DNA of 64,000 bases from Rotaria sp. Silwood1 (lineage: Eukaryota > Rotifera > Eurotatoria > Philodinida > Philodinidae). The notes under the pieces are model-generated. The model had not been told where the DNA came from. It saw nothing but the letters and a program-made list of their open reading frames with translations, and searched no databases. The stretch covers positions 6,537,634 to 6,601,633 of the forward strand of contig CAJNOP010000001.1 in the NCBI GenBank assembly GCA_905250075.1. Direction: 5' to 3'. A program made the translations under genes and the position numbers. Below are positions 52,601-64,000 of this stretch, piece by piece. The stretch's first letter is position 1. The number at the start of each line of letters is the position of its first letter.

Positions 52601-55547
52601 TGATATTGATAAAAGTCAATGATATTGTACCAAGGTTTTTCTGGATATTTTTTTCTTCATTCAACAATCACTATATTTCAATACTTTAGACTTACTAGTG
52701 TGAAAATAAACGTGAAGAATCTTTTCTTTTCAAAATTTTATCAGTATTATTAGTCCCTTTTATACAAATATTGTACAAACAAGGAATAACAAAAGGATAG
52801 ATAAATATTCATGAAATCTTAGCTGTTATTAGTAATCAACTGTATATATATATCTTAAATGAAATGATGCGAAAAATTATTTAAACATTCCTTAATGAAT
52901 ACGTGGTCAGATCTTTCATAATAAGAAAAAGAATAATTTTTATACATTCTTCCATTCTAAACAAGTCATGTTGATCTGAAAAAATTTTCTTAACATAATA
53001 GAATGAACTTCGAGAATGATTCCATTAAGCTAGCGACTCTTCTAAACGAAAACAATTTTATCATTTGATATTATTAACAAAATCTATAAGTAAATGTTTG
53101 TCATTTTGCATTATCAATAATAGTGTCACATAAACATGTACGTTGCAAATTATACGAATGACTACATTCTAATGACAAGAAAAGCTTAATCTTCGTCATT
53201 GATGCATTTTGATTCACTGGAATATATCTGAGTATGTAGATGTGGATCTTCTCTTCTTTTCACTAACATTCTTAAATCGACACTCATATTTCGACAAAGC
53301 TTCACCAGAAAACAAAAATTTGTTCAACAGATTGTGCTAGAAATTAATTCTTTTTTTTCGTTTTATCACGCAGTGTGTAGTACTAACGACGCTGTGAAAA
53401 TCGAACTATCAACTTTGATGATATTGTTTCGAACGATTCGTAAATGAACAATTATATTACATAAATATTTTTTAAGAAAAATTTACAAGAATTAAATTAT
53501 ATTAATGTTAAAATATGACAACATTACAATATTTAAAATTAAAATAAATTACTTTTATTACTTGAAACACTATAAAAACAGATATGTTGCTTCATTCTTT
53601 TTTTTTGTGCTTCTTTTTGTGAGAGAGACTTGAGAAAGAAAAAAAAGCAGAAACTAAGCTATATTTCTCTCAAATCATGAAGGTGAAGATAAAAACTATT
53701 GAAGTTCTAGTAGCTAACAGGACTTTTGCGAATGATTTTTCGATAAAGTAGACATATTTTAATCAAGATATAATGATTTTCTTGTTTTTAAATATATATA
53801 CATGTGCCGTAATATATACAGTATAGAAAAAATGATTTATTATATTAATTTATTTTGTTTGTGAAGCTATATACTTATCAAAAAGGTTGTCTTTTTTTTA
53901 TCACAGTCTGTCAGGTGGCTATGTAACCTAACTTGGAGAGATTCCTTGGACCTGCTATAATGAAAGCAATGTAGTACTCGGAAAGGTCTAATGGGTTCGT
54001 AGATATCTGTCATCATTATTGTACGGCATACCTACGTTGATTGCCCTACTAGTCCAGTGTGATCCGCTTGCGTGTATCTGTTTCAAGCTCAGGAAGGTCT
54101 CATTGGTCGCATGCGTGTGCCATAAAGAGCCGAGAAAAACTGGGAGTAGCAAATAGAAATCGAATCTAGTTCATTCACCAAGCCAAAAGATGGAAATAAA
54201 TTTACATCGTCTTCTTTGAATAGGTTTTCGAATTTCACCAATAAGACTTTGGTCAACTGGACATTCACCAATTAACGGAAGTCCAGGAGGTGTTTGGCGA
54301 AAGTCCATTATACTTTTGTCAGTTTTCAGGAATGAATATACATCTGGATCCCATGTGAAGACTTAAGGTGTCAGAGTATATCTCTTTGTCTCCAATCACG
54401 ACTTCTTCGTATATGGCAGATTTATGATTTTTATATGAAAAAACGACAATAATATGTAAAAAAAAAGACATTAAGAAAAATTTTATTTCGATCTGATGAT
54501 GAACCTCATGGAGAGTTTGATATGTTCGATGTAGAAAGGTTATTCTTTGTTTCTATTGTTTTGCACGAAAAACACGAAAGTAATAATCAAGTCAGCAAAA
54601 TTATAGGAGGTACACTGGTGAAAGTGCGGTGAACTCTCGTCAATGAGCCAATGTCCATGGGATGTATTAGCGAAAGTAGAGTGGACTTTCGCCATTGACG
54701 AATGTCCAGTTGACAAAAGTTATATTGGCGAAATTTTGATAACCCTCTTTGCATAGTCAATTTCACCTATCATTTGTTTAATATCAGGATGTGTTTATGG
54801 AAGTGACTTTTCTAGAAATTAAATTTTTTTTCAGTAGTCACCCATGCCGTCATACTCATTATCGATTTCGTTGTAGGAAGTGGCTAAATCAAGATGATAC
54901 AGAGGCAGAATTTTTCTCTTATTTTGAATGCTTGGTCAATAATAAGTAGAAAAAAAAATGAGAGAATGAAATCATTATGAAACAGTCTGATTTATATCGT
55001 GACAGACAAAAACCCAAAGTATCTTTATTTAAAAGTCTGTGTTCTAATTCATGGCTAAGATATACATGGTGGAATAATTGTTCGAATATGAATAATAGTG
55101 CATTTGTTTTATGAAATAGGAAGAAACCTATTTTCGACTGAAGAATGAACCATTTGTCAACTCATATGGAATTCCTGAACAATTTTTATTTCGAACTATA
55201 CGTCTATTAACGAATCAGCCATTACCAACATACTTCTATTCATAATTCAGCAAATCGTATTTCAAGTCAAGATTGAAAATATTTAGTAATGAACAATTAA
55301 CGCTCAATTTTATTTCATTGCAAAAGCATCATTAAAATTTATTGACAATTTGCTTGTTTAAAAAAAAATTCCCATTCATTACAGCAAAATCCTGAGTACT
55401 ACAGAAAAACTATGCATAAAAAATCTGAAATACTGATTCGAAGAAATTGATACAAATATTTTATATATTTGTTCGGACGGATAAATTTATCGAACTGCAT
55501 AAAACGATCTGACGTTGAGTCTTGTTTCGGAAATATGATAAATGAAA
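49698..55547. other. intergenic region, no gene supported
   Basis: A 5.8-kb spacer. A short patch near 50505-50525 (GGACTCCGTCGGACTCC) recalls the TIR of the MITE at 2726. A relatively GC-rich patch lies at 53890-54130. An inverted pair of motif-rich segments lies at about 54215-54745. No exons recognised. Confidence 0.5.
54215..54745. repeat. inverted repeat built from TGGACTTTCGCCA-like units
   Basis: The left segment (about 54215-54310) reads ATTTCACCAATAAGACTTTGG then GTCAACTGGACATTCACCAA then GGCGAAAGTCCA. The right segment (about 54660-54745), reverse-complemented, reads ATTTCGCCAATATAACTTTTG then GTCAACTGGACATTCGTCAA then GGCGAAAGTCCA. Further partial units (GGTGAAAGTGCGGTGAACTC) lie between them. 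About 350 bp of unrelated sequence sits in the middle. Confidence 0.7.
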
Positions 55548-58500
55548 TCATGTAGATTGTCTTGTTGATGGTCGAGTACTTGAGTCATTACCACCATCAG
55601 TGAAACTAGAATGAAAATTTATTAAAAACAAACGTTTATGACAGAAATTAAATCGAATTTACTAATCAGTAACATCAGTAATTGAAAATCCTAAATCATA
55701 TTGTCCATTATTTGGTCGTTCTTGTTCAGGCATTGTTGGTTCAGCTGTTGGTGTTGATGATGATGATGATGAGGATTGACTTAATTCTTTTGATGCATCT
55801 TGACTTGTTGTTGATGATGACTTCATAGTTGGCCCAGTTTTTTGCTGCATTTGTTCTAATGATGATTGTTGTATACTATTTCTATCTATAGTTGCACTAT
55901 CGATATCAACTTTATTAAGAAGAGAAAAATGTGAGAGTGTGCCCGTATTAAGTAATTGAGGTGATGGTGGAAGAATACGGCCATTTGATGATGATTCTTT
56001 TCGTGGTGATATTGGAGACTTCGGTGGTGTGGTCGTTTGAATTTCATATGCAGCACGACGAGCTCGAGAAAATTCAGCATACAATCGATGGGCACGTGTA
56101 GTACCATAAGAAAGTGGTGGTTTTTGTACGACAATATTCTTATAAGTAGTGATCGGCTATCGAAAACAAAAAAAAACAAACAAAGAGACTATTAATAACA
56201 CAACGGAGATCAAAGATAAAATACTTGAACGGATGTTGGCTTTGGTGGAAGACGAGGAGTCGAAACAGTTTCTTCGATTGTTGTCATCTGTTTAGCTAAA
56301 GCAATTTCTCGTTCAAGTCGTTTATTAAATTTTGGTTTGGAAAGACGATCAACTAAATTTCGTACATCAGTTTTTGTAACTACCATTTGTCGTGTGTCTG
56401 GTGATGGTGGATAAAGTTGACGAGTATTTTTAATATTTCTTGTTACAATAACAGATTTTGTTCGAACAGAACGAATATTTGTTGCTGATTTAGGTCGTAT
56501 TGGAGTTCGTTTTAATTTTTCTTGTTCTTTTTGTTCAGCTGAATGTGATCGTTCAGTTAAATGAGTATCTTTAATTGATATGGGTAGATTTTGTTGATGT
56601 TCTTGTAAGGCTAAAGCTTCTTCAACTAATGCACGAAGAAGTGGAAAATTATGTAGAAAGTCCTTTGTTAATAATTGTTTTTTCGCTATTATTTTTCTTT
56701 GAGGAGAAACCACTGATGGCGGTGGTGGTGATGATGATGATAAATTAAAACGAACACTATGTGCAGATTTTAATTTTCGTTGTTGCTGTTTATTATTAAT
56801 ATCTTCATTTTCATCATCAACATCAAATTCATCATTAAAACTAGCGATAGGAATTGATGCAAGATAAGATAAACGATTCTCCTTTGCTTCATCCATATAT
56901 TTAGCGTTGACTGGTGTCATCATTTGAAGAAAGTCAGAATTTGAATTAAAATAAAGTGGTGGTGGCTGATAAGAAGCAATTAATGGATCATCAAGTGACG
57001 GATCTTCAATTGTACGTAAATATCGACCTTTTGAATGATGATATCCTGTTGGATGAGATTTTGTACTTGTCCAACGTGTTTGAGCTGATTTATTATTATT
57101 TGATGATGATGGAAGATCACTACGTGATAACTGTAAACCAACATCTTTCTTTTCATTAACAAAATGAATATGTTTAACAATTGTATCTGCTGCTGGCGGT
57201 GGTGGTGGTAGTAGTGCTGATGGATGTGGTGCTAATAATTCAGTAACTTGTTTTTTAGTCGTTGTGGGAACTCTAACAAAACAAAAAAAGACAACATTAT
57301 ATAAAGTATCAACAATTTGAAACCTAAGCAGGATTTTTTATCAAAGTAGAATACAACTCGTCGAGTTACTTATAAAAATGTTGTTTGTGACATATTCAGA
57401 TGACAGTTTTGTAGTGAAACTCAGCCAAGTTAGATTTAAAAATAAGAAAATTGAAATATGCCAAAAGCAGCCAGTCTCGATAGTTTCAATATTTATCCAA
57501 GTTTTATTTATTTTTTTATTCTAGTTGTCATGCAAGTAGGGAACAAATAAATGCATGCTTCTTGAAAAATATTCTTTGATCATTGAGAAAATCAATTTTG
57601 TCTGTATAATAGGAAAAAAAGCAATAAAAACGGGCTTGTATTCAGATATTATCTCGATAAGAATTTCAGTTCCAAAACAATTTCGACTTTAGAGAAATTA
57701 CAAGCCAGATTATCAGAAAATATACCCATGGGGAGAGTAAGTAACGAAATTTGACGAACAAGATTTGAGTGTTAAGAATGAAGACTTCTCAATATGGTAT
57801 TTGTTTTCTTTCAGAACTAAAGTTCTGATAGTCAAAATGGTTGAATACACACTCGTACTGATGGTTTCTTTTGTTATCAAATCGAAAAAAACCGATATAC
57901 TCAATAATCAAGCAATATTTCTCAAAAAGTGTGCATCAATTTGTTCCTAACTCTATAACGAGTAAAATAAAAAAAACCAAACTTTGGATGTATATTGATA
58001 GTTCCGAGATTTGATGTTTTTGGCATATCTCATTTTTTTTTTATCATATTCTTTAAACCCAACTTTTCCAAGTTTCCATTACAAAATTATCGTTAGAATA
58101 TGTCAAAAAACAATGTTACTTGAATTTCAAATTGTTCAACATCTCATAACAGAATCTTGATAATCTTACTCTTTATCTGTTTTTGTTATAACAACTGCAT
58201 CATCAAGCATAGGTAAATGTGTTAAAATGGTTGTTCCATAATGACAAAAACGAACAGCAGCATCACAAGTACCAATACGTGTTCCCATTAAATTAAAAAG
58301 TGTACAATGAAATGTTTGTTGTTCAACAAGTGGTATATCATAACCATTTTTAATAATTGATTGATTTAATATTTCAATTAATTCATTTAATTTAATATTA
58401 CAACTACCAATAAATTGTGTTGTATTATCATTCATACCTTTATCATTAATTTGATCAATAAGTAAAAGAAAAAGTGGAACATTTAATAAATGTGTATATA

Positions 58501-58819
58501 ATGTTTTAAAGTAAGTTTTAAATAAACATGATTTTCCACGTTTAAAATTAAAGTTTCCATTAGCCCCACGAAGTTCATAAAATTGATCTGAAAGTAATTG
58601 ACGCCATGATAAATTAGGATAGTCACGTTTTAAATTATGAAATTCATCAATTTGCCATTGATCAAAATATGGTATTAATACAGCTGGATAGTCAAGCAAA
58701 CGAAAAACTATACATGGCAAATGACATTCAATATTAAGATCAATATTAACTTGACTTATAAGTACTTCAATTGAAATAAGACTTAAAATATTTTCATTTT
58801 CAGTCATAGTTTCTGGCAT
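55548..58819 (-). CDS. microtubule-associated protein 10-like
   Basis: Four exons (58819-58170, 57272-56225, 56156-55663, 55605-55548) give 749 residues with closed phase. The N-terminal 200 residues resemble the MAP10 N-terminal (C2-like) domain: FRLLDYP, FKRGKSCLFKTY, FIGSCNIKLNELIE and a final GTRIGTCDAAVRFCHYG. About 130 residues further on comes the short QPPPLYFNS motif, which also recalls MAP10. The rest is a Ser/Pro/Gln-rich basic region with poly-Ser and poly-Pro tracts and no other domain. MAP10 associates with spindle and midbody microtubules and stabilises them. The assignment rests on pattern recognition, so it is moderate. The gene starts 282 bp after the stop of the ORP-like gene, on the same strand, and an acceptor AG directly abuts the ATG. 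Intron 1 is about 0.9 kb. Confidence 0.65.
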
Positions 58820-58821
58820 CT
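58820..58821 (-). promoter_or_regulatory. splice acceptor abutting MAP10-like ATG
   Basis: TTTGTTTTTCTTTTAAG ends immediately before the ATG at 58819, so the leader must come from an upstream exon or a spliced leader. Confidence 0.55.
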
Positions 58822-59072
58822 TAAAAGAAAAACAAATATAAAAAAAAACGATTATTGATATATATTATTACATTAAAACATTTTATTTGGTGTTTATTGC
58901 GAGAAGAAAAAAACAGGAAAAAAAAAGAAAGCATTGTACATATATTTATTCGTTTTGTGGAAAAATACTTTTACTTTTGCAATATGAACTAAAACAAGGC
59001 TTATTAAGCTGAAGAATCGATCATGTACACATAGTGGAAAGAATAGATCACTGTGATTGACTAGTATCAATC

Positions 59073-59096
59073 ACTAATAATAATAATAATAATAAT
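59073..59096. repeat. (TAA)n microsatellite
   Basis: Seven uninterrupted TAA units, just past the stop codon of the ORP-like gene. Confidence 0.85.
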
Positions 59097-59100
59097 GTCT

Positions 59101-62100
59101 TCACTGTGATGATTCTGATGTACTAATCGGAGTATCAACATCGACTATTGTTGAGAAAACAAAAGAAAATGAGAGTTTTAAATAATTATTAAGAAGAAAA
59201 GAAAATTCTAATATACCTCGTAAGTTTTTTATTGATAATATTGTATCATTGGACGATAATGATTGATTAAGACCACTCAGACTAGGAGAAAAGAATCAAA
59301 AATATATTAAGGCATATATTTATTTTATCAAATATAATCGAAATTATGTTTTATATTTCTATCTTTTATGAAAAGGTCCAGAGTTTTGACCCATTCATAT
59401 AAATTATGGATTGAGGGTAAGGTTTCCAAATATTGTATAAAGTTTTCAATAAGCTACAAACTCATAAAAAAATTAAAGTTCTTTTCATGATTCCTTGATT
59501 GACAGAGGAACCTCTCCAAATATCGATTCATTCTTGAGACATCGAAGTTTTACTGAATTTTTCAACACAAAGTTGTAGTCTCTCTCAGATCATGTGGAAA
59601 ATCGATTTTCAAGTTTCAACTTTAAACTTTTTCTAGTATTTCGTTTCTTGAAATATTCAATATTCCAAATTCTCTTGTGTGTAAAAGTAAAAGTTGTTCA
59701 TATACTCACATTTTCAGTAAGAAAATGCTAGACAAGCTGAAACTTGCCTAGTAAACTAATCTTAGTGAGAGCTTTTTTCGTGCAAAATTTGAAGCCAAAA
59801 CTCGGAATGTCGATTTTTCACGTGATCTCAGAGGAACTACAGCTTTTGGTTGGTATACGAATTCAATTTTCGATATTTCATTAATGAAGGATTAAAAAAA
59901 AAACTATTCTAGACTTTTCTATTATTCATTAGTACTCATACAATAAATATCATCGAGTCGAAAAGCGAGTTGACACCTGAAGAGGCGGCTATCTAGTGAG
60001 ATTTATCAATTGAAAAAGTGTTTTTTATAGAACAAAAAGTTCAATAATTCTCTTAGTATTTCATTTAATTGCATAGATTGATTATTCTCGTGTTCATGAC
60101 CTGAATATAGAGAGCACGGCTGGTATAGTATGTTTGTCGAGTAGTTTTCTAGAAATGTTTTGATTATAGATGCGAAATCAGCATTTTTTAATGACAACTT
60201 GAGTCATATTTTTGACTGATTTGTAATGAGTAACATAAAAAATAATTTTTCTAAAATCATTTTATTTTGTAGACGAGCTTATAAACAACAGGGATATTCA
60301 TGCCAAAAGTTTCACAAGAATAAATAGCTAGCTAAATAGCATTCTACAGTAGTTTTTAAATAATTTCTTATTAATCAAAGTTAGAAATCTGTAGTTTCTG
60401 CTATGACTTTCTGAGAAGACGATAATGACTTTCTAATCGCAGAAATATAAGAAGATATCTACAACTGTTATGAATAATTAAAGACAAACAAATGTCGAAG
60501 TAACGTAATATTTATTTATTTGTCTTTCATATAATAATCTATCTTCAACTATTCATTGAAATTCATCAATTTTATCTATTAAGCAACAATTTATTTTGAA
60601 AACTAAACAAAGTTCTTCGATTCCAGGAATCTTAATTAAGTATTATTTCAACAGTAAATAAGAAGTTTCTCGAACACTTTTTATCTGATTAAATATGCCA
60701 CAAAAACGAATCTTCTGTATAAGCAAAATGTTAGTCACCAAATAAATCGTTCATACCTTGATGTTTTATTTAGTGGAGAAGACGAATTCGATTGTGATGA
60801 CAAACCAACATTTAAACTTGCTTTACCACTAGTACCACTACTATATGATTGACTCAACTGTTTACCGGATAGGTTTGGCATTGTTGTTATTGTTGTTTGT
60901 GGTGAATGAGTTGAAGGTACAGGTGGAGGAAGAGGCTCAGTATCAGGCGTTCTGTACAAATAAAAAAAAATTATTTTCTGTTTCTTTTTCTTTGAATATT
61001 GAACTACAACCGTCTGCGAGTAAGTATGGTCAGGCTGTCTTGTAATGAATTAATACATGATTGAGATATAGAACGAAGTAATAACATATCCTAATATTCG
61101 AAAATCAAAAAATAAAAATTCAAACAAATAAACTTTTGCTTTATGTACTTTAGATAATGGATTTAGATGATTTCTATCTGGTATTGACTAAAACAAAAAT
61201 AATAAAATAATAGTATATGATAATAGATTCAATAAAATAATTTACATCTATTGTTTCGACAAAGTCTCGTTGATTTACTTCAACACACCGTATGACTTCT
61301 TTCATTTCTTTTAAGGTTTGTTGATGATGATAGATTCTATACAATGTAAAACATAGAAAAACAAACAAAACCATCTAATTTCATTGATTATACTGTGAAT
61401 CTCGTCTAATCGATGAACGAGTTTGTATATCATTCGGAGATGACGATGCATTGATTAAGTTAGATTTTGATGATGATAATGATGAAACAAACTTCAGAAA
61501 TGAAAGAGAAAATTCATTTTCTCGTTCTTTTTCTCTGTAATATAAAACTAAACAATGAATACTTACAATATCAGCTGCTTTCAATCCAGAACATGCTCGT
61601 AGTTTATCAATCCATTTCTGCCTATCTTTAGCATCACTAGCTAAAGAGAAGAAAAAAAAACATCTCTACGTTTATAGAAAATATGTAACTAAAGTTTTTG
61701 AATATACCTCGAAATTTAAATGAATCACCACCTGTTGTTTGTACAGTGAAAGTAACATCATCTTCATTCGATGGTGATATCCAACAATCTGTTAAATCAA
61801 TTACACCTCTTGGACCTTTTTTTCGAACTTCATCTGGCTATAATCAAATAATATAATACAATTTTTAAAAGACCAATAATCAACTTTATACCATAAAATA
61901 GAGTAAACTTTTTGTCTCAGTATCTAATACAAAATATCGACTTTGATATCCTTTAAATGCATTCGTATATTTATTCAAATGTCCTTGAAATCTAGTAATT
62001 AAAAATACATATACATATACATATATATATATATCCATATAACGAGAGTAATCAAAAAGGAATTAGACAAAATGTTCATTCATTTTTTCAGCCTTTTCAA

Positions 62101-62858
62101 GAAATCTGTAGAAATTTAAATGCATTATGTTAAAATCAGAATTTTGTTTTTTTTTTCGAATATGGATTTCAAGTGTTTGTAGAACTTCTGGTTTTAGAGG
62201 TTCGGAAATTGATTTTGGATGAACTTGTGTGTGCGAAAACTACTCCAAAGTAGAAATGAAACTTATTTTAAACATACAGAATGGAAGAGTAAACATTTCT
62301 CAATAAAAACAATATATTAGTGATTCATCATCTCTGATTCATTTGCTAACAGCAAATGTTGTAATACAGGACACTGTGTCGTTTTAGGGAACCTTCTTAG
62401 TTTCTATGTAAAGCAGACTGCAAAAGTTAGCTAGATAATTCTGAAATGTTTTCTTTCTGAAGTTCTTCACTCTTGTATTATTTTTTAGGCAACGATTTTG
62501 CCCCGAAAACCTATGCAAAAAAGTTGGTAATATAGTATATGTGGTAAAGAACACCTTAGCAACAGAAAACGTTAGTTTTCTTCATTCAAATCGAATTTAT
62601 GAATCTCCAAAAGATCGATTCATACTCCCAAGTTAGAAGTACCACAAAAATTTGAATTCCATATTAGGAAGAAACACAAAATTCTGATTCTAATTTAATT
62701 TTTTAAAATTTCTATAGGCTCCTTAAAAAGTCTAAAAAATGAAAGAACATTTCATATAATTACATTTCGATCATCCATTTTTAATAAATTCTTTTTTTTG
62801 AAATAAATCTTTGAACTCACGTCGATTCATCGATCGTATTCCAGTTAAAACTAAACAT
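59101..62858 (-). CDS. ORP10/11-like PH-domain protein lacking the lipid-transfer domain
   Basis: Eleven exons (62858-62821, 61991-61892, 61837-61708, 61640-61567, 61491-61394, 61336-61246, 61187-61149, 61090-61011, 60951-60757, 59281-59217, 59144-59101) give 317 residues, every junction in phase. A PH domain spans about 14-112: FQGHLNKYTNAFKGYQSRYFVLD, GPRGVIDL, DSFKFRASDAKDRQKWIDKLR. It resembles the PH domain of oxysterol-binding-related proteins 9-11. It is followed by a helical segment (QTLKEMKEVIRCVEVNQRDFVETID) and a Leu-rich segment also seen in ORP10/11, then a Ser/Thr/Pro-rich tail ending TSESSQ. The family's ORD domain (signature EQVSHHPP) is absent from the model and from the window. 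PH domains of this type bind phosphoinositides at Golgi or contact-site membranes. Two introns are long (829 bp and 1475 bp). Confidence 0.7.
59572..59843. repeat. fold-back repeat inside ORP-like intron
   Basis: The left arm (59572-59616, GTTGTAGTCTCTCTCAGATC onward) and the right arm (59798-59843, reverse complement GCTGTAGTTCCTCTGAGATC onward) match with scattered mismatches. It lies in the 1475-bp intron before the last two exons. Confidence 0.7.
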
Positions 62859-62860
62859 CT
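62859..62860 (-). promoter_or_regulatory. splice acceptor abutting ORP-like ATG
   Basis: TTCATTTTTGTAG ends immediately before the ATG at 62858. The leader must come from an upstream exon or a spliced leader. Confidence 0.5.
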
Positions 62861-63497
62861 ACAAAAATGAATCTTAGAAAAATTTCTTTGCCTATCTGAT
62901 GTATTATAAGTTTTAGTTTATTTTTGAGAAAGGAAAAGAGAAAGATTAACAACATTATTTGACATTTGGATGAAATACAAAAGAAAAAAAGTGGAAAAAA
63001 AGAGAGAAATTGCCATGAACCATATTTATGTAGGTGCTTATCTCTTCAGTTAGAGAACTTTTTTTTTGACAGAACCAAATATAATAAAGTGAATGCTAAT
63101 GAAAATTGTATGCAAGTTGAATGTACTCGATGAAATAAAGAGAACAGAAAAACTATATAAAAATCACAGAGTTGAGAAGATCAATATGATATAGACACAG
63201 GAAAAAAAAAAGATTTTTGTGTTTTTAGTACCTTTTCTTCTAACAAATTGTTATCATTGAATAAATAAGAGGCAGAAAATAACAAATTAGATATGATACG
63301 ATAAACTAACTAGTATAATGTTGTTATATGTGTATCTTTTTTTAACAAATGCATTTTTTTCAATAGATAGACAGATGAGAGATAAAAAAGAACGAAAAAA
63401 TTGTGATAGACATTAGAAAAATATGGCTCTGATAAAAGCCAAGAAAAGAATATGCACAATAATAGAAAAAAAGAAATTTATATTGTTTTTTTCCGTC
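62861..63497. other. spacer between PAK stop and ORP-like start
   Basis: About 640 bp on the same strand orientation, with AT-rich sequence and no coding signal. It holds the PAK 3' UTR and possibly an untranslated exon of the ORP-like gene. Confidence 0.5.
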
Positions 63498-64000
63498 TCA
63501 ATCAGTATCATTCTTACAAACAGCTTTTATATTTGGAATAAGTGATGAGAGTGGCTTAGCACGTCTAATAAATGAATGTTGAAGAAGTTCGTATGTGTCT
63601 GCACGTTGTTGAGGATCAATCGTAAGACAACGTTTAAGAAAATTCATTGTATCAGATGATATACGTGCTTGTGATTCAGCAGTTATTGTTGGTGGTTCTT
63701 CTTGCATTGCTATTTTACACATAGCACGAAATGGTTGTTCATTTATATATGGTGGTGATCCATCAATCATTTCAATCATTAAAATGCCTAATGACTAACA
63801 AACAAAAAGCGTTTATTTCAAAAAATATGAATGATTAAAAACTAACCCATATGTCAACTTTTCGATCATATTTAAGTCTAAGAATAGAAAAATATTTTGC
63901 TCTAATTTAAACATCAAATAAATTTTACTTTTTAATCACTTCTGGAGACATCCAATAAGGTGTTCCAACCATTGTTGTTCGTAAGCTTTCCGTATTAGCG
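63498..64000 (-). CDS. p21-activated kinase (PAK), C-terminal part
   Basis: Three exons are visible (beyond the window edge to 63929, 63877-63847, 63794-63498), about 133 residues of the kinase C-lobe. The activation loop SLRTTMVGTPYWMSPEV has the Thr that PAKs autophosphorylate and the P+1 site. [21 protein letters not shown] and the terminal LLQHSFIRRAKPLSSLIP are characteristic of PAK family kinases. PAKs act downstream of Rac/Cdc42 on the cytoskeleton. The p21-binding domain and N-lobe lie outside the window, so group I versus II cannot be settled, though the KPLSSL tail favours group I. The Met-Ser-Pro-Glu variant replaces the usual Ala-Pro-Glu. Confidence 0.9.

Overview
The window looks like nuclear DNA of a small-genome invertebrate, most likely a bdelloid rotifer. 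It is very AT-rich. The genes are animal-specific (innexin, gustatory-receptor-like protein, LSM11, ASPM, MAP10-like, PAK) and are cut by mostly 50-75 bp GT-AG introns. The rotifer assignment is inference: no ribosomal or mitochondrial marker is present, and the protostome signal rests mainly on the innexin and the Gr-like receptor.

Layout. 1-9788 holds no gene I can support, but carries a hAT-type MITE and two related fold-back repeats. 9789-12272 (-) is a two-pass membrane guanylate cyclase. 13807-16773 (+) is a gustatory-receptor-like seven-helix protein, head to head with the cyclase. 16907-18338 (-) is an innexin, tail to tail with the receptor. 18339-23974 is intergenic. 23975-25972 (-) is a Rh-type ammonium transporter, and 26303-32148 (-) is a five-Ig/two-FN3 adhesion receptor of turtle/IGSF9 type. 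35422-36284 (-) is LSM11 of the U7 snRNP, and 39673-42948 (-) is the XRN2/Rat1 exonuclease. 45880-49668 (-) is ASPM, cut by a 100-N assembly gap. 55548-58819 (-) is MAP10-like, 59101-62858 (-) is an ORP10/11-like PH-domain protein that stops without a lipid-binding domain, and 63498-64000 (-) is the 3' end of a PAK kinase.

Exon models were built by hand from splice sites, and reading phase closes through every complete gene except at one junction in the Ig receptor. Six genes have a strong splice acceptor 0-27 nt before the ATG. That suggests short 5'-UTR introns or spliced-leader trans-splicing, and several same-strand neighbours are close enough for co-transcription (PAK/ORP-like/MAP10-like and Ig receptor/Rh).

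The non-coding DNA is dominated by palindromic (fold-back) repeats of several unrelated families. The two most biologically suggestive observations are the divergent pairing of a Gr-like receptor with a membrane guanylate cyclase, and the ORP-like protein that has lost its sterol/lipid transfer domain. I found no prokaryotic-type system, CRISPR array, rRNA or convincing tRNA.
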